NCBI GenBank assembly: GCA_017307955.1
Contig: JAFKFV010000018.1
Coordinates: 1-64,000 of the forward strand
Source of the DNA: Allobosea sp.
GTDB taxonomy: Bacteria > Pseudomonadota > Alphaproteobacteria > Rhizobiales > Kaistiaceae
Direction: 5' to 3'
Length of the DNA: 64,000 bases
The notes below the pieces were generated by a model. It saw nothing but the letters and a program-made list of their open reading frames with translations. It did no database searches and was not told where the DNA came from. This document shows, one piece after another, positions 18,773 to 28,289 of this stretch. Position 1 is the stretch's first letter, and every line of letters starts with the position of its first letter. The position numbers were made by a program, and so were the translations under genes.

Positions 18773-21700
18773 ATGGACGCCGCCCCCACTTCCGCAGCCC
18801 CGCCCTCGCTGCTCCGCACGCGCGGCTTCCTGCCGCTTTTCGTCGTGCAGTGGTTCGGCGCCTTCGCCGACAACGCGCTCAAGAGCGCCTTCGGATTCAT
18901 GGTCGCCTATGGCGGCGCCGACCTGTTCGGTCTGTCGCCGCAGGTCGCGGTGACGCTCGCCGGCGGCGTCTTCATGCTGCCCTTCTTCCTGTTTTCGGGC
19001 ATCTCGGGCCGGCTCTCGGATTCGATCGACAAACGCCTCGTCGTGCGCTGGACGCGAGTGGCCGAGATCATCCTTGCGATCATCTCGTCGACCGCGATTG
19101 TCATCCATTCCGCGCCGCTCGCGCTCCTTGGCATGTTCCTCTACGCCGTTCAGTCGACGATCTTCGGGCCGGCGAAATATTCGATCCTGCCGCAACTCGT
19201 CGAGCGCCGGCGCCTCGTCGCGGCCAATGCGCTGTTCGAGGGCTCGACCTTCGTGGCGATCCTGCTCGGCACGCTGTTCGGCGGATTGACGATCGGGCTC
19301 GGCGGCACCTGGATCGCGGTGGCGGGCCTCGTCGGCGCCGCGGTGGCCGGAGCCGTCGCGGCCTTCTTCGTGCCCCCTGCCCCGCCGGCCGCCGACGCGC
19401 CGCCCTTCCGCTTCTCCTTCGTCGAGGCCAATCGCGGCGCCTTCGCCGCCATCCGCCGGCGGAAGTCGCTGTTCCTCGCAGTGCTCGGCATCTCGTGGTT
19501 CTGGATGATCGGCCTCGTCGTGATGTCGCTCTTCCCGGAATTCGCGAAATCGACGCTCCGGGTCGACGAAGTGGTGGCCAATCTCCTGGTCGCGGCCTTC
19601 GTCGTCGGCATCGCGCTCGGCTCGGCGGCGACGAGCAAGCTGCTCGGCGGTCACATCTCGGCGCGGCATACGCCGATCGGCGGGCTTGTCATGGCCCTGT
19701 TCATGATCGACCTCGCGCGTTCCGCGCCGGCGCTCGGCGGACTGCCCGGCGCCGACCTCCTCAGCGTCGTCGATTTCGCGACCTCGGCGGCGGGCCTCCG
19801 CGTGCTGCTCGACCTTGTCGGCATCGCCTTCGGCGGCGGCCTCTTCACCGTGCCGCTCTATGCGCTGCTGCAATCGCGCGCCGCGGAGAACGAGCGCTCG
19901 GCGGCGATCGCCGGCAACAACATCATGAACGCGGCGCTGATGGTGGGCGGCACGGTCGTCTCGGCCGGCCTCCTCGCTGCGGGCGGCACGACGCTGCAGC
20001 TTCTCTTCTGGCTCGGCATCGCCAATATCGGCGCCGCGATCATCTGCCTGCGCCTCATCCCCGACGAGGTGATCAAGGCTTTCGGCCATCGCCTGCTGCA
20101 GCTCTTCTTCGGCGCGCGCGTCGAGGGGATCGAGAACTATGGCGAGGGCGAAGGCTCGGCCGTGGTCGTCGTCAACCACACCTCGTTCCTCGACGCGGTG
20201 CTGATCGGCTGCCTGCTGCCGGGCAAGCCCGTCTTCGCGATCAACCGCTTCATCGCCGATCGCTGGTGGGTGCGGCCGGCCTTCCGCTTCTTCGATCTGG
20301 TGCCGGTCGATCCGACCAGCCCCTTCACCGTGCGCACCATGGTGAAGCTCGTGAAGGAAGGTCGGCGGCTGGTGATCTTCCCCGAGGGGCGGATCACCGT
20401 CACCGGCGCGCTGATGAAGGTCTATGACGGCCCGGCCATGATCGCGGGCCTCGCCGGGGTGCCCGTCATCCCGCTGCGCATCGCCGGCGCGCAATATTCG
20501 ATCTTCTCGCGGCTCAAGGGCAAGGTGAAGCGCCGCCTCTTCCCGCGCATGCACCTGACCGTGCTGCCGCCGCGCACGATCGAACTGCCCGCCGGCCTCG
20601 TCGGACGCCGGCGCCGCGCCGCGGCAGGCGCCCATCTCCAGGACATCATGACCGAAATGGTCTTCTCGACCAGCGAGCCGCCGCGGACGCTGTTCGAGAG
20701 CCTCGTGCATGCCCGCAGCCTCAATGGCGCCCGGCCCGTGCTGGAGGACGTGACGCGCTCGCCGGTCGGCTATCGCGAGATCATCCGCGGCGCCTTCGCG
20801 CTCGGCCGGCCGCTGGCCAAGCGCACCAGCCCGGGCGAGCGCGTCGGAGTGCTCCTGCCCAACACGATCGCCGCCGTCGTTACCTTCTTCGCATTGCAGG
20901 CGGGAAGCCGCGTGCCGGCGATGCTCAACTTCTCCGCCGGTCCGGCCGCGATCGACGCCGCGCGGCGCGCCGCCGAATTGAAGCTCGTCATCACCTCGCG
21001 GCAGTTCGTCGAGAAGGGCCGGCTGCAGCCCCTCATCGGCGCCCTCGCCCCATCCTGCACCATCCTCTATCTGGAGGATGTCCGGAGCGAGATCGGCCCG
21101 CTCGCCAAGCTCCTGGCGCTTCTCGGCGGCATCGCGCCGCTCGCGATGAGCCGGCTCCGCTTCGGCCGCCAGGGAAGCGCCGACGACGAGGCGGTGGTGC
21201 TGTTCACCTCCGGCTCGGAAGGTCTGCCGAAAGGCGTCTCGCTCAGCCATGCCGCGATCGAGTCGAACCGCCAGCAGATTTCGAGCGTCATCGACTTCTC
21301 GCGCGAGGATGTCGTCCTCAACGCGCTGCCGCTCTTCCATGCCTTCGGGCTCACGGCCGGTTGCCTGCTGCCGCTCTATTCCGGCGTCCGGCAGATGCTC
21401 TACCCCTCGCCGCTGCATTACCGGATCGTTCCCGAGATCGCCTATGACGTGAACGCGACAATCCTGTTCGGCACCGACACCTTCCTCGCCGGCTATGCGC
21501 GCATGGCGCATCCCTATGACTTCTACAGCGTGCGCTACATCTTCGCCGGAGCCGAGGCCGTGAAGGCCGAGACGCGCCGGCTCTATGCCGAGAAGTTCGG
21601 CCTCCGCATTCTCGAAGGCTATGGCACGACCGAGACGGCGCCGGTGATCGCGATCAACACGCCGATGGCCAACAGGCCCGGCTCGGTCGGTCGCGTGCTG

Positions 21701-22258
21701 CCCGGCATCGAACTCAAGCTGGAGCCCGTCCCCGGCATCGCGGAAGGCGGACGGCTGCTGGTGCGCGGCCCGAATGTCATGCGCGGCTATCTCCGCGCCG
21801 AGGCGCCGGGTCAGCTCGAGCCGCCGGCGGGCGGCTGGTACGACACTGGCGACATCGTGACGGTCGACGGCCGCGGCTTCATCACCATCGCCGGCCGCGC
21901 CAAGCGCTTCGCCAAGGTCGGCGGCGAGATGGTGTCGCTCGCCGCCATCGAGGCGCTGGCAGGGGAATTCTGGCCGGAGCATGCGAGCGCGGCGACCGCG
22001 GTCCCCAACGAGCGCAAGGGCGAGGAGATCGTTCTCGTGACCGAGCGCCCGCATCCCGATCTCGGCGAGTTGCAGCGCTTCGGCCGCGCCAAGGGCTTCT
22101 CCGAGATCCAGCTGCCGAAAGCGGTCGTCGCCGTCGGCAGGCTGCCACTGCTCGGCTCCGGCAAGGTCGATCTCTCGCAATTGCGCGATGTCGCCCTCGC
22201 GGCGCGGACGGGCGAAGGCGGCGGGGTGCCGACCGCTGCCGTCGCCATCAATCCTTAA
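18773..22258 (+). CDS. aas: LplT-like MFS transporter / PlsC acyltransferase / acyl-ACP synthetase fusion
   Basis: A 1161-residue three-part protein. Residues about 10-420 are a 12-helix MFS transporter resembling LplT, the lysophospholipid flippase. Residues about 430-620 are a PlsC acyltransferase with VVNHTSFLDAVLIG (HX4D box, about 467) and FPEGRITVTG. Residues about 660-1140 are an AMP-forming ligase with LFTSGSEGLPKGVSLSH (about 810), YGTTETAPV and GWYDTGDIV. In E. coli the same jobs are split between LplT and Aas. Together they would import lyso-phospholipid and re-acylate it, saving it from loss. The start is the first ATG past the operators; upstream in-frame codons cross the operators. 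Confidence 0.9.
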   Translation: MDAAPTSAAPPSLLRTRGFLPLFVVQWFGAFADNALKSAFGFMVAYGGADLFGLSPQVAVTLAGGVFMLPFFLFSGISGRLSDSIDKRLVVRWTRVAEIILAIISSTAIVIHSAPLALLGMFLYAVQSTIFGPAKYSILPQLVERRRLVAANALFEGSTFVAILLGTLFGGLTIGLGGTWIAVAGLVGAAVAGAVAAFFVPPAPPAADAPPFRFSFVEANRGAFAAIRRRKSLFLAVLGISWFWMIGLVVMSLFPEFAKSTLRVDEVVANLLVAAFVVGIALGSAATSKLLGGHISARHTPIGGLVMALFMIDLARSAPALGGLPGADLLSVVDFATSAAGLRVLLDLVGIAFGGGLFTVPLYALLQSRAAENERSAAIAGNNIMNAALMVGGTVVSAGLLAAGGTTLQLLFWLGIANIGAAIICLRLIPDEVIKAFGHRLLQLFFGARVEGIENYGEGEGSAVVVVNHTSFLDAVLIGCLLPGKPVFAINRFIADRWWVRPAFRFFDLVPVDPTSPFTVRTMVKLVKEGRRLVIFPEGRITVTGALMKVYDGPAMIAGLAGVPVIPLRIAGAQYSIFSRLKGKVKRRLFPRMHLTVLPPRTIELPAGLVGRRRRAAAGAHLQDIMTEMVFSTSEPPRTLFESLVHARSLNGARPVLEDVTRSPVGYREIIRGAFALGRPLAKRTSPGERVGVLLPNTIAAVVTFFALQAGSRVPAMLNFSAGPAAIDAARRAAELKLVITSRQFVEKGRLQPLIGALAPSCTILYLEDVRSEIGPLAKLLALLGGIAPLAMSRLRFGRQGSADDEAVVLFTSGSEGLPKGVSLSHAAIESNRQQISSVIDFSREDVVLNALPLFHAFGLTAGCLLPLYSGVRQMLYPSPLHYRIVPEIAYDVNATILFGTDTFLAGYARMAHPYDFYSVRYIFAGAEAVKAETRRLYAEKFGLRILEGYGTTETAPVIAINTPMANRPGSVGRVLPGIELKLEPVPGIAEGGRLLVRGPNVMRGYLRAEAPGQLEPPAGGWYDTGDIVTVDGRGFITIAGRAKRFAKVGGEMVSLAAIEALAGEFWPEHASAATAVPNERKGEEIVLVTERPHPDLGELQRFGRAKGFSEIQLPKAVVAVGRLPLLGSGKVDLSQLRDVALAARTGEGGGVPTAAVAINP

Positions 22259-22356
22259 TCCGTTGCAGCCATAGTGCAGAAACCGAGCGTCCGGCCGCCG
22301 TCTCGACAGGGCGGCCGGGCACCGCTAGTCTCGCTTGATTGTTGCTGGGGATTGCC

Positions 22357-22494
22357 ATGCGTATCGCTTTTGCTCTGATCGTCGCCACTTTCGCCCTCGC
22401 GGGTTGCCAGTCGAACCAGGAGCTCGGCTCGCCCGGCTCGTGCAATCAGGCGGGTTCGTCCGTCAACGCCCCCGTGATGTGCCCGAACGGCTGA
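22357..22494 (+). CDS. tiny predicted lipoprotein
   Basis: A 45-codon reading: MRIAFALIVATFALAGC then a short polar tail with two more cysteines (GSCNQ and VMCPNG). The N-terminus is a compact lipoprotein signal peptide with the lipobox LAGC and Cys at residue 17, so the mature peptide would be about 29 residues anchored by lipid. A weak GGGGA lies about 8 bases before the ATG. Short lipoproteins of this kind are common but uncharacterised. Too short to be certain it is translated. Confidence 0.55.
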   Translation: MRIAFALIVATFALAGCQSNQELGSPGSCNQAGSSVNAPVMCPNG

Positions 22495-22546
22495 GTTCGA
22501 TCCGGAATGAGACACGGCCCGGCATCGACGATGACCGGGCCGGCTC

Positions 22547-22921
22547 CTATTGCGGTGGCTTCCGCTTCCGCGGGCTCGTCTTCTTGGCAGGTCCCCTGGC
22601 CGATCCGGCTCGATGCGCCACCGCGACGGCTTCGAGCGCCCAGGCCCGGAACGCCTCGGCGTCGTCCATCAGCCGCTCCGGCATCTGCCAGTAGCTGAGC
22701 GAAACCGATTGGCCGGTCTTCTTCGCATAGGTGAAGGGGCCGCAGCCCTCGGCCTCGAAGCGCCCGCGCGTCGTCTCGTCGCTCTTGAGATAGATCGCGT
22801 CATCGAGGACGAGCGCGAACATCAGCCCGTCTCGGAAGGCCCCGAGCCCGCCGAACATGCGCTTGAGCTCGACGCGGCCGACCGGCTCGAACAGTTCCTC
22901 GAGGAATTCGCGGTCGGCCAT
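22547..22921 (-). CDS. TfoX/Sxy N-terminal domain protein
   Basis: A 124-residue protein matching the TfoX_N domain: the N-terminal MADREFLEELFEPVGRVELK, then RMFGGLGAFRDGLMFALVLDD and YLKSDETTRGRFEAEGCGPF, and YWQMPERLMDDAEAFRAWA near the end. The lysine/arginine-rich tail (SPRKRKPP) is a likely disordered extension. In gammaproteobacteria Sxy/TfoX activates competence genes with CRP. Stand-alone TfoX_N proteins in alphaproteobacteria have no proven role, and no competence genes are nearby. It begins six bases after the tenA stop, at the end of the suf-associated run. Confidence 0.85.
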   Translation of the reverse strand: MADREFLEELFEPVGRVELKRMFGGLGAFRDGLMFALVLDDAIYLKSDETTRGRFEAEGCGPFTYAKKTGQSVSLSYWQMPERLMDDAEAFRAWALEAVAVAHRAGSARGPAKKTSPRKRKPPQ

Positions 22922-22927
22922 GGCGCC

Positions 22928-23599
22928 TCACATCGAGCCGTCGAGGCCCATCTGCCAGAAATCGGCCTCGAGCCGGACCGCCTCCTCGAACAGCGCCAAG
23001 AGGGCGGGATAGCGCGCCTCGGTCAGCGAGCGGGCGGCGAGGCGGTCGATCTGCGCAAGGCTGTCGAAGGCGAGGGCCTGATAGGCTTCGCCGGCATATT
23101 CCGCGATCCATGCGGCATAAGGGTTGGAGCCGTCTTGGAGCCCCTGCCCCCGCGCAGCCAGTGCCGCGCCGATCTCTGCATAGCCGACGACGCAGGGCGA
23201 GAGAGCGACCACGAGATCGAGCATGTCGCCGCGCAGCCCCGCCTCCTGCACGAAGCGCGTATAGGCGATGGTGGCGCGCGCCTGGCGTGTCGCGGCGACC
23301 GCGTCCGTCGACAGCCCCCAGGACGCGCAGAGTCGCAGATGCAGCGAGGTCTCGTTGAGTATCGCCCCAATGCCATCGGCCGCCTTGCGCATCTCGGCGA
23401 GGTCAGGCGCTTTGTAGACGCCGATCGCATAGGCCCGCGCGAACTCGATCAGGAAGAGATAATCCTGGACGAGATAGTGCTGGAACGCCGGCTTGGGCAG
23501 CGAGCCGTCGCCGAGGCCGCGCACGAATTCATGGTCGACATAAGCGGACCATGCAGGCGCGGCGTCGCGCTTCAGCCGCTCGAACAGCACCGCGACCAT
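22928..23599 (-). CDS. tenA: TenA-family thiaminase II
   Basis: A 223-residue all-helical TenA protein that hydrolyses aminopyrimidine products for thiamine salvage. Seen: FVRGLGDGSLPKPAFQHYLV and QDYLFLIEFARAYAIGVYKA at the N-terminus, the nucleophile cysteine in ALSPCVVGYAEIG (about 135), and the late YAGEAYQALAF segment. Length is typical. It lies six bases after the SufA-like gene's stop and runs in the same direction, so it may ride on the suf transcript. The other thiamine gene in the window, thiD, is 18 kb away. Confidence 0.9.
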   Translation of the reverse strand: MVAVLFERLKRDAAPAWSAYVDHEFVRGLGDGSLPKPAFQHYLVQDYLFLIEFARAYAIGVYKAPDLAEMRKAADGIGAILNETSLHLRLCASWGLSTDAVAATRQARATIAYTRFVQEAGLRGDMLDLVVALSPCVVGYAEIGAALAARGQGLQDGSNPYAAWIAEYAGEAYQALAFDSLAQIDRLAARSLTEARYPALLALFEEAVRLEADFWQMGLDGSM

Positions 23600-23605
23600 G
23601 TCGGC

Positions 23606-23986
23606 TCAGGCGGCCGGAACGGGCGGCAGTTCGCCGGGCTTCAGCATCACGGATTCGCCGCAGCCGCAGGCCGAGACCTCGTTGGGATTGCGGAAGACGA
23701 AGCCGGAGCGGAGCTTGGTGGTCTCGAAGTCCATCGTCGTGCCGATCAGGAACAGCACCGCCGAGGGATCGACGAAGACGCTGACGCCATGCGCGTCGAT
23801 GCGCTCATCCTTCGCATCGGGCTCGGCCACTTTCAGCATCGTATATTCCATGCCGGCGCAGCCGCCCTTCTTGACGCCGATCCTGAGGCCGGCGACTGGC
23901 TCGTCGCTGTCCTCGACGATCTCGCGGATGCGGTCGGCGGCGGCCTCGGTCAGCGACATGACGGCAAAGCGTGAACGGACGCCCAT
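23606..23986 (-). CDS. sufA: A-type iron-sulfur carrier (SufA/IscA-like)
   Basis: A 126-residue HesB/IscA-fold carrier with the three conserved cysteines: one in GVKKGGCAGMEY (near residue 55) and two in the C-terminal SACGCGESV. These bind and hand over [2Fe-2S] or [4Fe-4S] clusters from the SufBCD scaffold to apo-proteins. The start giving MGVRSRFAVMSLTEAAADRI is chosen; Met ten residues in is an alternative. It is the last core suf gene of the run sufB to sufA, with a VOC gene just upstream. Confidence 0.92.
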   Translation of the reverse strand: MGVRSRFAVMSLTEAAADRIREIVEDSDEPVAGLRIGVKKGGCAGMEYTMLKVAEPDAKDERIDAHGVSVFVDPSAVLFLIGTTMDFETTKLRSGFVFRNPNEVSACGCGESVMLKPGELPPVPAA

Positions 23987-24078
23987 CGGATTTCTCCACT
24001 TCCGCGACCAAGGCCGCGCTTCATTGCTTGCCCTTAAGATCGGCGATCGCACCCGCTATCGCAAGATGCGGCGATCAT

Positions 24079-24519
24079 TCAGGAATTGTTCGAGGGATCG
24101 TTGGCCCAGATGCCCGGCGTCGCCAGTTCGACGACGTGACCATCGGGATCGGCGAAATAGAGGCTGCGCCCACCCTGCGGCCACATCATCTCGGCGGTGA
24201 TCGCTACGCCCCTATCGGCGAGATGCCGCCGCCAGGGCTCGTAATCGGCATCGGCGATGCGGAGCGCAAAGTGCAGCGGACCACTGCCGTCATGCGCCGG
24301 AATGCGGCCGCCCGGCAGCACGATATCGGCGAGGGTGCCGCCGCGGCGGAAGATCAGCAGCACGCTGGATGGGCCGGCATCGAAGGCAGCGAAGCGCGGA
24401 TCGCCCTCGCCGGACATGAGCTTCAAGCCGACGACATCGCGATAGAAGCGAACCGCCCGCTCCATGTCGTCGACATAGAGCGCGGTCTCCAGAACGCCGG
24501 AAATGCGCGGCGCAGCCAT
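24079..24519 (-). CDS. VOC-superfamily (glyoxalase/bleomycin-resistance-like) protein
   Basis: A 146-residue vicinal-oxygen-chelate protein with two beta-alpha-beta-beta-beta repeats. Metal-ligand-like residues are in LETALYVDDMERAVRFYRDV, the HFALRIADADYEPWR strand and DPDGHVVELATP near the end, where the late Glu is the usual ligand. It is inserted between sufT and sufA in the same direction, nine bases after the sufT stop, so it is probably co-transcribed. Members can be lyases, dioxygenases or resistance proteins; the substrate is unknown. Confidence 0.82.
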   Translation of the reverse strand: MAAPRISGVLETALYVDDMERAVRFYRDVVGLKLMSGEGDPRFAAFDAGPSSVLLIFRRGGTLADIVLPGGRIPAHDGSGPLHFALRIADADYEPWRRHLADRGVAITAEMMWPQGGRSLYFADPDGHVVELATPGIWANDPSNNS

Positions 24520-24528
24520 GGCGGGTCC

Positions 24529-24915
24529 TCAGTACCAGTCGAGCGCGACGCGCGCCTCGTCCGACATCCGGTCCTGCGACCAGGGCGGATCGAACACCAT
24601 GGTCACGTCGACGCGGCCGATGCCGGGGATGGCGCCGACGGCATTCTCCACCCAACCCGGCATCTCGCCGGCGACCGGGCAGCCCGGCGCGGTCAGAGTC
24701 ATGTCGATGGCGACATTGCGGTCGTCGTCGATATCGACCTTGTAGATGAGGCCGAGCTCGTAAATATCGGCCGGGATCTCGGGATCATAGACCGTCTTCA
24801 GAGCGGCCACGATGTCGCCGGTCAGCCGCTCCAGCTCTTCCGCGGGAATGGCGCCGGGTGTCGCCAGCGGCAGCGCGGCTTCCGCCGCCTTCTCGTCGAT
24901 GGTCTCGCTGGTCAT
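24529..24915 (-). CDS. sufT: SUF-system Fe-S assembly protein SufT (MIP18/DUF59)
   Basis: A 128-residue protein with the MIP18/DUF59 core: LKTVYDPEIPADIYELGLIY, then MTLTAPGCPVAGEMPGWVE with the reactive cysteine, and VTMVFDPPWSQDRMSDEAR. SufT proteins help mature Fe-S enzymes and often lie in suf operons, as here directly after sufS. The first 25 residues are a variable alanine-rich extension. A clear ATG starts it. Confidence 0.93.
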   Translation of the reverse strand: MTSETIDEKAAEAALPLATPGAIPAEELERLTGDIVAALKTVYDPEIPADIYELGLIYKVDIDDDRNVAIDMTLTAPGCPVAGEMPGWVENAVGAIPGIGRVDVTMVFDPPWSQDRMSDEARVALDWY

Positions 24916-24949
24916 GGCTGTGTCCGATGCTTGGGGAGATTGCTCGGGA

Positions 24950-26200
24950 TCAGGAAAACAGGCGCTGCGCCTTCAGCAGCGCCTCGGCGAGACGGTCGAC
25001 CTCGCCGTGCGTGTTGTAGAGACCGAAGGAAGCACGGCAGGTGGCGGTGACGCCGTAGCGTTGCAAGAGCGGCTGGGCACAATGGGTGCCGGCGCGAACG
25101 GCGATGCCCTCATGGTCGAGCACCGTCGCGATGTCGTGCGGATGCGCGCCGGCCATGTCGAAGGCGATAATCGCGCCCTTGCCGCGGGCCGTCCCATAGA
25201 TGCGCAGGCTGTTGATGGCGGAAAGCCGCTCATGCGCATAGGCGGCGAGATCCGCCTCATGGGCCGCGATCGCCTCGCGACCGAGCCCGTCCATATAGTC
25301 GAGCGAAGCACCGAGCCCGATCGCCTCGACGATCGGCGGCGTGCCGGCCTCGAAGCGGTGCGGTGGCTCCGCATAAGTGACGAGATCCTCAGTCACGTCG
25401 CGGATCATTTCGCCACCGCCGAGAAAGGGCGGCATGGCGGCGAGCAGCTCGCGCTTGCCATAAAGGACGCCGATGCCGGTCGGGCCGTAAAGCTTGTGGC
25501 CGGTGATCGCGTAGAAATCGGCGTCGATATCGCGGACATCGACCGGCAGATGCACGGCGGCCTGGCTGCCGTCGATCAGCACCTTGGCGCCATGGGCATG
25601 CGCGATGCGCACGATGTCCTTCACCGGCACGACGGTGCCCGTGACGTTCGACATATGCGTGATCGCGACCAGCTTGGTGCGCGGGCCGATCAGCTTCTCG
25701 AACTCGTCGAGGAGGAAGGTGCCGTCCTCGGCGACCGGCGCCCAGCGGATGACCGCGCCCTTGCGCTCGCGCAGGAAATGCCACGGGACGATGTTGGAGT
25801 GGTGCTCGAGGATCGAGAGCACGATCTCGTCGCCCTCGCCGATCTCGGACACGCCGAGCGAGGAAGCAACGAGATTGATAGCCTCGGTCGACGACTTCGT
25901 GAAGATGATCTCGTCGACGGAGCCGGCATTCAGGAAGCGCCGAACCGTTTCTCGCGCCTTTTCATAGGCTTCCGTCGAGACGTTCGAAAGATGATGCAGC
26001 CCGCGATGGACGTTGGCGTAGTCCTCGGAATAGGCCTTCATCACCGCGTCGAGCATCGCCTTCGGCTTCTGGGCCGAGGCGCCGTTGTCGAGATAGACGA
26101 GCGGCTTGCCGTGAATCAGACGCGACAGGATCGGAAAATCCCGCCGCACCGCCTCGACGTCGTACGGCGCGCTCGATGTCGCGAAAGACTCCGTGCTCAT
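24950..26200 (-). CDS. sufS: SufS-type cysteine desulfurase
   Basis: A 416-residue class V PLP enzyme releasing sulfur from cysteine for SufBCD. Motifs: VYLDNGASAQKPKAMLDAV, the conserved NVHRGLHHLS, ILEHHSNIVPW, the PLP lysine in YAITGHKLYGPTGIGVLYG (near 227), and the active-site cysteine in VRAGTHCAQPLLQRYGV (near 365) within the short SufS-type loop. The start ATG overlaps the sufD stop (ATGA). With the NifS-like gene at the operon head frameshifted, this is probably the working desulfurase of the operon. Confidence 0.96.
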   Translation of the reverse strand: MSTESFATSSAPYDVEAVRRDFPILSRLIHGKPLVYLDNGASAQKPKAMLDAVMKAYSEDYANVHRGLHHLSNVSTEAYEKARETVRRFLNAGSVDEIIFTKSSTEAINLVASSLGVSEIGEGDEIVLSILEHHSNIVPWHFLRERKGAVIRWAPVAEDGTFLLDEFEKLIGPRTKLVAITHMSNVTGTVVPVKDIVRIAHAHGAKVLIDGSQAAVHLPVDVRDIDADFYAITGHKLYGPTGIGVLYGKRELLAAMPPFLGGGEMIRDVTEDLVTYAEPPHRFEAGTPPIVEAIGLGASLDYMDGLGREAIAAHEADLAAYAHERLSAINSLRIYGTARGKGAIIAFDMAGAHPHDIATVLDHEGIAVRAGTHCAQPLLQRYGVTATCRASFGLYNTHGEVDRLAEALLKAQRLFS

Positions 26201-27510
26201 GGCGCGACCATCCTTCCCCGCCGCGCCAGCCAGTCGCGGGCAACGACCTCGAAGGCCTCGCCGATCGCCTCGTCGCCGAGGCCCTCGATCGCCTCCGCGA
26301 GGAAGGCGGTGACGAGCAGCGTCTCGGCCTCGGCGCGAGGGATGCCGCGCGCCAGCAGGTAGAACAGCATGTCCTCGTCGATCTGGCCGCTGGTGGCGCC
26401 ATGGGCGCACTGCACGTCGTCGGCGAAGATCTCGAGCTCGGGCTTCACCGAGAAGGTCGCCTCCTCGGAGAGCAGGAGGCCCTGCGTCATCATGCGGCCG
26501 TCGGTCTTCTGCGCACCGGGGCGCACGACGATGCGGCCCTGGAAGATGCCCTCGGCGCGGCCATCCATGACCGCCTTGAAGAGTTCGCGGCTGGCGCCAT
26601 TCGGAACCGCGTGATCGACGCCGAGCATGATGTCGGCATGCTGGCGGCCGCCGACCATGGTGGCGCCGAAGAGGCCGGCGCGCGCGAACTCGCCGCCGAA
26701 GCTGACGAAGCTCTGCGAGCGCGACAGCGCCGCGCCGGTCATCAGCGTCAGATGATCGAACTGCGCCTCCGCGCCGATCGAGGCCGCAAGCGTGCCGATA
26801 TGCACGGACGAGGCGGCCTCGGCCTGCAGCTTGGCCCAGATGACCTTGGCGCGGTCGCCGATCACCGCCTCGGTCACGACATTCGCCTGATAGGCGGCAT
26901 CGGCGCCGACGAAGGTCTCCAAGACGCGCAGCGAACCGCCCGCGCCGACCCAGATGTGGTTGCGGACATAGGTCGCGACCGCGCCGGTCGTGACATGGGC
27001 GATCTCGACGGCGCGGTTGATGTCGACGCCCGCCGGCACGTCGATCGCGACGCCGCCGGCCATCAGCGCGGTGTTGAGCGCGACCATCGCGTCGTCGAGG
27101 CGGCCGGCCTGGCCGCCGAGGCGCTCGTCGCCCTCTGCGAGGAGCCGTTCCGTCGCCGTCACGGTGACACCGTCGAGGCCGGCGAGGTCGGAAAGCTCCG
27201 GCCGCCAGACACCGTCGACGACGACAATGCGGGCGCGATCAAGGCCCGGCAGCGGATCGGCGGGCAGCGCCGTCGCGGCAGCAGCGCCGGCAGCGCGCGG
27301 CGGGACGGTGCGCAGCAGGGCGCGGAGATCGGTATAGCGCCACGGCTCGGTGCGGCGATGCGGCAGGCCCTTGCCCTCGAAGGCGGCGAAGGCGCGCTCG
27401 CGGGCGGCCTTCACCGTCGCGCTGCCCGGCAGGCTGTTGCGCGCCGCGGCGAAGCTCTCGGCGAGCGCGGTCTCGGCCTCGGTGCGGAGGCTGCGGAGTT
27501 CGGCGTTCAT
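26197..27510 (-). CDS. sufD: Fe-S cluster assembly protein SufD
   Basis: A 437-residue SufB/SufD-family beta-helix protein, part of the SufBC2D scaffold in the cytoplasm. Helical N-terminus with LPHRRTEPWRYTDLRALL, then right-handed beta-helix repeats, and the family C-terminus with the SVKPELEIFADDVQCAHGAT segment and DEDMLFYLLARGIPRAEAET. The histidine of CAHGAT is the conserved one facing SufB at the cluster site. The start is ATG giving MNAELRSLRTEAE. Overlaps sufS by four bases and is seven bases from sufC. Confidence 0.95.
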   Translation of the reverse strand: MNAELRSLRTEAETALAESFAAARNSLPGSATVKAARERAFAAFEGKGLPHRRTEPWRYTDLRALLRTVPPRAAGAAAATALPADPLPGLDRARIVVVDGVWRPELSDLAGLDGVTVTATERLLAEGDERLGGQAGRLDDAMVALNTALMAGGVAIDVPAGVDINRAVEIAHVTTGAVATYVRNHIWVGAGGSLRVLETFVGADAAYQANVVTEAVIGDRAKVIWAKLQAEAASSVHIGTLAASIGAEAQFDHLTLMTGAALSRSQSFVSFGGEFARAGLFGATMVGGRQHADIMLGVDHAVPNGASRELFKAVMDGRAEGIFQGRIVVRPGAQKTDGRMMTQGLLLSEEATFSVKPELEIFADDVQCAHGATSGQIDEDMLFYLLARGIPRAEAETLLVTAFLAEAIEGLGDEAIGEAFEVVARDWLARRGRMVAP

Positions 27511-27517
27511 GATGCCC

Positions 27518-28267
<750 letters not shown>

Positions 28268-28289
28268 GGACGTTCGTTCCTGGTCTTCT

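Noticed and set aside
18665..22180. A 1171-codon open frame on the minus strand
   Set aside because: It is the antisense shadow of the aas fusion. Its product is low-complexity Arg/Asp/Glu/His-rich text with no fold or motif, typical of the third-position GC bias.
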